DNA from: Mimachlamys varia
Taxonomy: Eukaryota; Mollusca; Bivalvia; Pectinida; Pectinidae
NCBI GenBank assembly: GCA_947623455.1
Contig: OX392541.1
Location: forward strand, 8,684,719-8,748,718
Direction of reading: 5' to 3'
Length of the DNA: 64,000 nt
Shown: positions 58,901 through 64,000 of the stretch, in pieces
Layout of the letters: each line of letters begins with the position of its first letter
How positions within the stretch are numbered: the stretch's first letter is position 1
Translations under genes and position numbers: made by a program
The notes under the pieces: model-generated
What the model saw: only the letters and a program-made list of their open reading frames with translations
Databases searched by the model: none
Told to the model about the DNA's origin: nothing

Positions 58901-61900
58901 GGATAATTTCTTTATTGCTGAAAAATGTGAGCTCTTCAGTCTGTGATACTTTTCACTGTTACAGTATTTAAATGTGTGAAAATGAAATTAATTTTCAATT
59001 CATTAAGATTGATTAGCTTGTAATTTTTTTTATGTTTTTTTTACCAATTTGCTTACACTGTAACAATATGACCTGTTTACAGGATACTCTTAATATTGGT
59101 GACAACGCCTTCACACTGTTCTACGGAAAGTTTCGCGCCAATGCTCCTCGTGTCAAATCATTGATGGAAGAACTGGAGCAGCGAGTTGATAAAAGTCCTG
59201 AGTAAGTTATCTTAATTATGCCTCCAGACTCAGAGAATATCTACTGGGGTAATAAATCCTTGTATTCACCTGAAAGCAGGTCAATAAATGTATACTATTA
59301 TTTGTCATTGAGGTACTGAATTCTACAAATATGATCAAAGAGGTTTAAACCTATTTTTATGCCCCCGCCATGCAATGGGGGGCATATAGTGTTACCCATG
59401 CCGTCCCATCCCATGGTTATGTAACCAGCTGGGGGTGGGGGCATTTATGTCTCACAGACATTTCTAGTTTTACAAAATTTTTGTCAGATGCAAATGAAAA
59501 GCCATACACCGTACTAAATACTTTACTTATCTTTGTACATCTTGGCTACACGATGGTATTGTATTTACTATAATTATTATATATCTGATGAACAGGTATG
59601 TACAGATACTGGCCGACTGTCACCAGTGTTACTTTCAACAGAGAGAGATTCTTTTAGGACCAAGTGTATCCTCCACTATAACCGATCTGGCCACCAAACA
59701 CGCCCGTGACCACTGTGCTCTGGTAAGTTCGTACTGTGTCTTGTGTATTAAACAATTGTCAACTTGTCCACCAAACACGTCTGCGACCACTGTACATGTG
59801 CTCTGGTAAGTTTTTACTGTGTCTGTGTATTAAACAAACATCAACTTGACCACCAATAGCCCGCGACCACTGTGCTGTAGTAAGTTTGTACTGTGTCTGT
59901 GTGCGTAAACTTGTCCACTAAACACACCTGCGACCACTGTGCTCTAGTAAGTTCGTACTGTGTCTGTGTATTAAACAATTGTCAACTTGTCCACCAAACA
60001 CGTCTGCGACCACTGTACATGTGCTCTGGTAAGTTTTTACTGTGTCTGTGTATTAAACAAACATCAACTTGACCACCAATAGCCCGCGACCACTGTGCTG
60101 TAGTAAGTTTGTACTGTGTCTGTGTGCGTAAACTTGTCCACTAAACACGCCTGCGACCACTGTGCTCTAGTAAGTTCGTACTGTGTATGTGTATTAAACA
60201 ATCGTCAACTTGTCTACCAAACACGCCTGCGACCAATGTGCTCTGGTAAGTTTTTACTGTGTCTGTGTATTAAACAATCTTCAACTTGTCCACCAAATAC
60301 GCCATTGACCACTGTGCTCTGGTAAGTTTGTACTGTGTCTGTGTATTAAACAATCGTCAACTTGTCCACCAAACACGCCCGTGGCCACTGTGCTCTGGTG
60401 AGTATAACAAACATGATTGTTTTTTGTACAACTGATTTTTTATTGTCCCCGCCATGAAATGGGCATATAGTGTTACCCATGTCTGTCCTGTCCAGTCCCC
60501 GTCTAGTTCTGTCCCGCCCCAGTCCCTCCCATCACGTCCTGTCCCATGGTAATGTAACCAGCTTATTTAAATAACTACTGATCCGATTGTCATCAAACTT
60601 TGTATACATAATAAGCATGAAGGACTTATTTCATATATATGGGTGGCTGGGACATTTATGTCTCACAGACATTTCTAGTTTGTGTTAGGGTTATTCCATA
60701 ATCAATTGTGTGGGGAAGGTTAGAGGCACCTGTATCAATATATCATGGATGGTGGGGTTAAAAGTATATCTGCCTACCATTCCTTATATGAAAGCACTTT
60801 AATAGATTTGATTGGTGGTGGAATCTCTGAAATAATGCCTCCTGCCCCTCCCATATGGTGAACATGTACAAAAGACATTATTTTATTGTTGTGTACACCA
60901 GACATGTTTCTTATATGTACAGCTGACTTTTACAACTTATCTATATTCTTGCAGATGAGAAGTGGATGTGCATTTATGGTTCACGTATGTGAGGATGAAC
61001 ACCAACTCTACTTCAACTTCTTCTCCAAACCGACCTCCCAGCTAGAGTAAGTCATGAGGAATTTAGACTCGAAAGGAAAAGTCTTCTTAATTCAGAGAAA
61101 TTGTTGAGATTCTTAAAGTCTATTTTGCTTCAAATTTTAACTGTTTTCTCATATCATACAAGTATTATATATAAACCTTACTTTTACATTTATTACATAT
61201 ATTTTACATATGATGGATGTACTGTTTGCTTAAGTTTGTTTAGATTTAGTTTTACTGTCTACAAGTAAGAGCTTCAACTTTTCTCCCTGAAATGATATAA
61301 TCTATTCCTTGTAACTGATATAGTTCAGTTGTTCTCCTCGTCCCTGTTTCATGGCAGCCCCTTAAAATTTACTTGAGGAAATTCCTCGATTCCTCGGAAA
61401 GTGGCTTTACCCTTAACCTCTGTAATGCCTGGACAGGTGTATCAATATTTATCTTGGTGAGGTCTGAGGATCCCCCTATCTATTTATAACAAGTATATGA
61501 CATGATGTCAACAACATAATGACCTCACATAAACAATGCATCACCATTGCCTCAATCCTGCATTTAGCCTGTGATGGTAATATCTGTATATAATCTTGCA
61601 CAACGATTGTTGAGAAAGATTATATTAAGTTGCCTAACGTAAGGATTTGCGAAGTGTTAAAGGAACTTTAGAATCCTTCTTCTTCAGAGTTTTCTCCAAG
61701 GTCTGAGATTCCCATTTGTCGCCCTGTAGAGGTTGAGGGATTCTATAATTATTGAAAGGTTTCATGTCGATGTAAATCAGTTTAGTAAATGTCATTTGTT
61801 GGCAGTGAGATGTTGGAACACCTTTGTAACAGCCTGTACGACATGTTCCGGCCACTCATCATCCACATTAACCACTTAGAGACACTTTCAGAGCTGTGCT

Positions 61901-62643
61901 CCATCCTCAAGATAGAGATGCTGGAGGAGCATGTACAAAATAACGGTGAGTACAACAACCTGGACCTACTCACATATTCTTACTTAGCCATTTAAATTAC
62001 CACTTTCAGAATCTTGGAAGTGAACGTTAGTGGGCGATAAAGCTTGCATGCTTCTATGAGTGCACTAAGTCATTTCATCACAACAACTTAATGTACCTGT
62101 TGTGACAAAACGACTTGGTGCAGACAACAGCTGTGTCTTGTCATCAATTAGAAAATTCTACTGGAGTGTAAAGTAAAGAGGCGACAAAGGTCACCAGAAC
62201 ATGACCTCATATGGGATTTGTCAGATCCCATAACAGATTTTTATCAGCATATCAATATATTGAATTTAATATACAATTTCTGAAGCAAAACCAATTTATT
62301 GCAGATATTTTATGAAATGTAATAAAGAATAAATAAACAAACAACATCAACATCACTGATCTCAGAGTAAATAGAAACGAACAAGATCAGTCCTATTTTC
62401 ATGCAACCATTCTCTTGCTTGAGCCCTTTGATTCAAAGTCCAATCATGATACAATCATTTCCATGTGAATTTTTTTTTGTAGCCAAGGAGCTGGTGGCGT
62501 TTGAGACGATCTGTAAACAGATGCTAATGGACGTACAGGAGCGCCTTGTGTACAGGACGTACATCTGTATCAAGGCTGACATCCTTAACTACAACGCTGC
62601 CCAAGGGGACCTGGCCTACCCGGAGAAGCTGGAGATGATGGAG
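49906..62643 (+). CDS. COG3: COG3, conserved oligomeric Golgi complex subunit 3, first 12 exons (3' end outside window)
   Basis: Exons: 49906-50070, 51518-51646, 52412-52473, 53544-53709, 54724-54798, 55518-55610, 56175-56303, 59083-59201, 59596-59722, 60955-61046, 61806-61945, 62483-62643. They join in frame to 486 residues; vertebrate COG3 has about 830, so the C-terminal 40% lies to the right. Recognisable stretches are [122 protein letters not shown] and [13 protein letters not shown], then [13 protein letters not shown]. The N-terminal part is the Sec34-like coiled-coil domain (Pfam Sec34). COG3 belongs to lobe A of the COG complex, which tethers retrograde vesicles at Golgi cisternae. 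Two ATGs are adjacent (49906, 49909). Donors are GTAAGT-like except GTCAGT after exons 1 and 7. The exon 9 donor is copied into an intronic array. Confidence 0.95.
50685..51225. repeat. Long foldback in COG3 intron 1, arms of about 240 bp
   Basis: The left arm (about 50690-50933) starts AGTCCGAAGGGTTCTGACTC and holds GTGGAAATTTTACCGACCCG and AATCAAGTCACAGGAGGTTG. The right arm (about 50978-51217) repeats these inverted (CAACCTCCTGTGACTTGATT, CGGGTCGGTAAAATTTCCAC, GAGTCGGAACCCTTCAGACT). The loop is 44 nt and arm identity is high. Confidence 0.88.
51300..51490 (+). repeat. Interspersed repeat R3, copy 1 (COG3 intron 1)
   Basis: GCACCTGAATTGATTATCAT, TGTGGGGTTAAAACTAAATC and GGGTGGTGGGATGGGGTCTC recur at 53885-54100 and 60684-60870 in the same orientation. 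It ends about 30 nt before exon 2. Confidence 0.65.
51740..51870 (+). repeat. tRNA-derived SINE head (COG3 intron 2)
   Basis: TCTCGGTTGGTAGAGCTGTA resembles a pol III A box, and ATGTTCCATTCCTCG about 35 nt further on a degenerate B box (GGTTCGANTCC). The cloverleaf is not intact, so it is a SINE relic rather than a tRNA gene. Confidence 0.5.
51898..51997. mobile_element. Hairpin MITE family M4, clear copy (COG3 intron 2)
   Basis: A palindrome of about 100 bp: TTAACTCAATCACCCCTGAA on the left and TCCAGGGGTGGATGAGTTAA on the right, with a centre of TTCCAAACTTTGAATTGGAA. Related copies are at 39964, 52490 and, more decayed, about 55140-55225 and 55330-55385. Confidence 0.75.
52490..52575. mobile_element. 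Hairpin MITE family M4 (COG3 intron 3)
   Basis: TTACCCCTTAAAACACATTT, GAACTCTTCCAATTTAAAG, then GAAAGAGTTCATTATGGAAT and TTAAGGGGTGAATGATTTAA. It starts 17 nt after exon 3. Confidence 0.7.
52610..52805. repeat. Possible SINE-like repeat (COG3 intron 3)
   Basis: GTGACCAGGTTGTTAAGACG is A-box-like and GCAAGGAATCCTCC is a weak B-box-like string. A related stretch may occur at 62730-62840. Weak. Confidence 0.3.
53274..53511. mobile_element. MITE family M3, second copy (COG3 intron 3)
   Basis: ACTGTAAAAGTGGAATATTG, GTGGTGTGGAAATTTTCACA and AATTTCCACTTTGTAAATAG match the 36955 copy. The right end is diverged. Confidence 0.65.
53885..54100 (+). repeat. Interspersed repeat R3, copy 2, with a Helentron-core scrap (COG3 intron 4)
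   Basis: GGGTTATTCAATGATTAATT, AGTGGTGGGGTTAAAACAAG, GATGGGTGGTGGGATTC. At 54034-54070 GGGGCTGACCCCCCCAGGGG and CCTGAGGGGCGGGGTC match the core unit of Helentron-like copy 1. Confidence 0.65.
54829..55070. repeat. 48-bp tandem repeat, 5 copies (COG3 intron 5)
   Basis: The unit is AGTCACCTAGATCAGTTGTT, GTCTTTATCAACTAAATAAG, GGACTCTT, nearly identical in all copies. It starts 30 nt after exon 5 but does not include exon sequence. Confidence 0.92.
55640..55960 (+). repeat. SINE with pol III B box and LINE-like tail (COG3 intron 6)
   Basis: GGTTCGAGTCGC at 55687-55698 is a good B box, preceded by a weak A box. The tail TGTGAACCACTTCGAGATGA, AC, TACAAACTAGATTATGATAA, AGTATATAAA resembles the '…CGCTTTGAGA…TATAAA' tail that many animal SINEs share with their partner LINE. 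Confidence 0.6.
56321..57760. repeat. 24-bp minisatellite with higher-order structure, about 60 copies (COG3 intron 7)
   Basis: The unit is CATACTGCTAATTGAGCCCC then TTTTC, with variants CGAGCCCTGTTC, CAAGCCC, TAGAGCC and GAACCCTC. A block of about 573 bp is duplicated: the string with TACATACTGATAATTGAGCC occurs near 56629 and again near 57202, and flanking variants match in order. Confidence 0.92.
57783..58137. mobile_element. MITE family M2, second full copy (COG3 intron 7)
   Basis: TTAAAGGCCCAATGTACGTT on the left, AGTTATGTATATTTGGCCTT then TAA on the right; interior GTTGAAGTGGGCCACACCTG. TTAA flanks both sides. Confidence 0.78.
58170..58262. mobile_element. MITE family M1, shrunken copy (COG3 intron 7)
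   Basis: Both ends are joined with the centre deleted: ATGTTGATCTATGTCCTGTT, TTTAAACTTCTTTTTGC, then GCAGCAGAGAGAAGTTTACA and GAATGGCATGGAGATCCAGA. Confidence 0.65.
58697..58866. repeat. Foldback element, family F1 (tight copy, COG3 intron 7)
   Basis: Arms of about 79 bp (58697-58775 and 58788-58866) around a 12-nt loop: AGGTCACACAACTCGTGACT, TTTATTTCACTCGAGTTAAT, AGTTACAAAAGACAC, and the inverse GTGTCTTTTGTAACT … CATTGTGTAACCT. Confidence 0.85.
59358..59474 (+). mobile_element. Short Helentron-like element, second family (COG3 intron 8)
   Basis: The 5' end ATGCCCCCGCCATGCAATGG, GGGGCATAT forms a hairpin. The 3' end is ATGTCTCACAGACATTTCTA then GTTTT, a hairpin plus CTAGTTT tail. A longer copy is at 60440-60682; degenerate 5' ends occur at 36555 and 38240. 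Confidence 0.6.
59700..60405 (+). repeat. Tandem repeat built from the COG3 exon 9 end and its splice donor, about 10 donors
   Basis: The unit is about 70-85 bp: TGTCCACCAAACACGCC, TGCGACCACTGTGCTCTG, GTAAGTTCGTACTGTGTCTG, TGTATTAAACAAT. The first occurrence is the genuine exon 9 end (…GCC CGT GAC CAC TGT GCT CTG, donor GTAAGT at 59723). Each later copy keeps GTAAGT, and the last has GTGAGT (about 60399). A block of about 235 bp (59740-59975) is itself repeated. Confidence 0.92.
60440..60682 (+). mobile_element. Short Helentron-like element, second family, longer copy (COG3 intron 9)
   Basis: TGTCCCCGCCATGAAATGGG, CATATAGTGTTACCCATGTC, a run of CCCGTC/TCCCATC repeats, then TTTATGTCTCACAGACATTT, CTAGTTT. 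Confidence 0.62.
60684..60870 (+). repeat. Interspersed repeat R3, copy 3 (COG3 intron 9)
   Basis: GTTAGGGTTATTCCATAATC, AATTGTGTGGGG, GATGGTGGGGTTAAAAGTAT, CTGCCTACCATTCCTTATAT and TGATTGGTGGTGGAATCTC. It joins directly to the previous element's CTAGTTT end. Confidence 0.7.
61985..62240. mobile_element. MITE family M1, end-less copy (COG3 intron 11)
   Basis: AGTGCACTAAGTCATTTCAT, TGTGACAAAACGACTTGGTG and AGTAAAGAGGCGACAAAGGT, then CAGAACATGACCTCATATGG. The interior is recognisable but both termini are gone. Confidence 0.6.
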
Positions 62644-63071
62644 GTAGGAACCATTCAGCTTGATTCTGTTTAGGTTCCTCCTACCATTAACAAAAACTTG
62701 CCAGGCCCAGGTCCACAGTTATCATTTGGTTAACTAGCTGTCCATCACTGGGTCACAGGTTTGAGGTCTATGTAGGGCAGTCACTAGGTTCTGATAGCAG
62801 GTCTGAGGTTTTTCTATGGTAAATCCACACCAATCCACAATCCACTGACAAACCAAACAAACTTGAAAATTAATACAAACTTCATGTTTAGCTGTGTATT
62901 AGAAAATTGTTCTATATGTCATAGTTCTAGATTTGACCAAATATTACAGATAAAATATACAAAAGAAAATCTTTCTCAGTATGATGGGTATAGAAATATG
63001 GGTTTGATCAAACCAGGGTTTAAAACCTGTAAGTTCTCGTGCTATCATACTGCGTCAATCTGTGTCTATCA

Positions 63072-64000
63072 ATATTTGTACAATCATATTCACTGTGTCT
63101 ATGTATTGTATATATATGTACAATGGTATTCACTGTGTCTATGTCGTGTATATATATGTACAATCATATTCACTGTGTCTATGTATTGTATATATATGTA
63201 CAATCATATTCACTGTGTCTATGTCGTGTATATATATGTACAATCATATTCACCGTGTCTATGTCGTGTATATATCTATGTCGTGGATATATATGTACAA
63301 TCATATTCACTGTGTCTATGTATTGTATATATATGTATAATCGTATTCACTGTGTCTATGTCGTGTATATATCTATGTCGTGTATATATATGTACAATCA
63401 TATTCACTGTGTCTATGTATTGTATATATATGTACAATCATATTCACTGTGTCTATGTCGTGTATATATATGTACAATCATATTCACCGTGTCTATGTCG
63501 TGTATATATCTATGTCGTGGATATATATGTACAATCATATTCACTGTGTCTATGTATTGTATATATATGTACAATGGTATTCACTGTGTCTATGTCGTGT
63601 ATATATATGTACAATCATATTCACTGTGTCTATGTCGTGTATATATATGTACAATCATATTCACTGTGTCTATGTCGTGTATATATATGTACAATCATAT
63701 TCACTGTGTCTATGTCGTGTATATATATGTACAATCATATTCACTGTGTCTATGTCGTGTATATATATGTACAATCATATTCACTGTGTCTATGTCGTGT
63801 ATATATATGTACAATCATATTCACTGTGTCTATGTCGTGTATTTATATGTACAATCATATTCACTTTGTCTATGTCGTGTATATATATGTACAATCATAT
63901 TCACCGTGTCTATGTCGTGTATATATCTATGTCGTGTATTTATATGTACAATCATATTCACTGTGTCTATGTCGTGTATATATATGTACAATCATATTCA
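63072..64000. repeat. 40-bp minisatellite running off the right edge (COG3 intron 12)
   Basis: The unit is TACAATCATATTCACTGTGT, CTATGTCGTGTATATATATG, about 23 copies, with a CTATGTCGTGGATATATATG mini-duplication in some units. It overlaps nothing coding; the open frame over it is an artefact. Confidence 0.92.

Noticed and set aside
63062..63340. 92-codon frame rich in YMYN / VYVVYI
   Set aside because: It reads through the 40-bp minisatellite in COG3 intron 12.

Overview
ORGANISM. The window is animal nuclear DNA. It is AT-rich, has split genes with GT-AG introns (plus one AT-AC intron), and is packed with non-autonomous transposons and minisatellites. The repeats are of the kinds I associate with bivalve molluscs: Helentron-like elements with a 'GGGCCTCTTGTT' type 3' end, MITEs, and a repeat whose minus frame reads '[10 protein letters not shown]'. 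A bivalve is therefore my best guess, but that part is inference. Protein-coding sequence makes up only a few percent of the 64 kb. LAYOUT. (1) 1-2966: the last two coding exons of a gustatory-receptor-like seven-transmembrane gene (+ strand), whose earlier exons lie before the window. It runs directly into a broken Penelope-like retroelement fragment. (2) 3-23 kb: a gene-poor transposon graveyard. It holds a Helentron-like element (3943-5595), many copies of a 370-bp MITE (family M1) and of a 400-bp interspersed repeat (family R1), foldback elements, a Myb/SANT exon fragment (minus), an L1-type ORF1 fragment (minus), and a 260-residue reading frame from an uncharacterised invertebrate family with RNase-H-like features (minus, 18600-19391). 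(3) 23072-39967: a complete 15-exon PCID2 gene (+), encoding a 400-residue PCI-domain protein of the TREX-2 mRNA export complex. I could join every exon in frame. Its introns carry five large tandem arrays and one clear U12-type AT-AC intron. (4) 40-49.9 kb: intergenic DNA with two more Helentron-like elements (42287-44916 plus strand, 45996-48756 minus strand) and several MITEs. (5) 49906 to beyond the right edge: the first 12 coding exons (486 residues) of COG3, a lobe-A subunit of the conserved oligomeric Golgi tethering complex (+), again with introns full of minisatellites, foldbacks, MITEs and SINE-like repeats. HOW THINGS FIT. PCID2 and COG3 are unrelated housekeeping genes that lie on the same strand; nothing here suggests a functional cluster. 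The most unusual signal is that several intronic minisatellites are built from splice signals. A 48-bp array in PCID2 and a COG3 array each repeat the end of the preceding exon together with its 5' splice site. A 27-bp array in PCID2 sits against a 3' splice site, contains no AG for about 510 nt, and carries a branch-point-like CTGAT in each unit.
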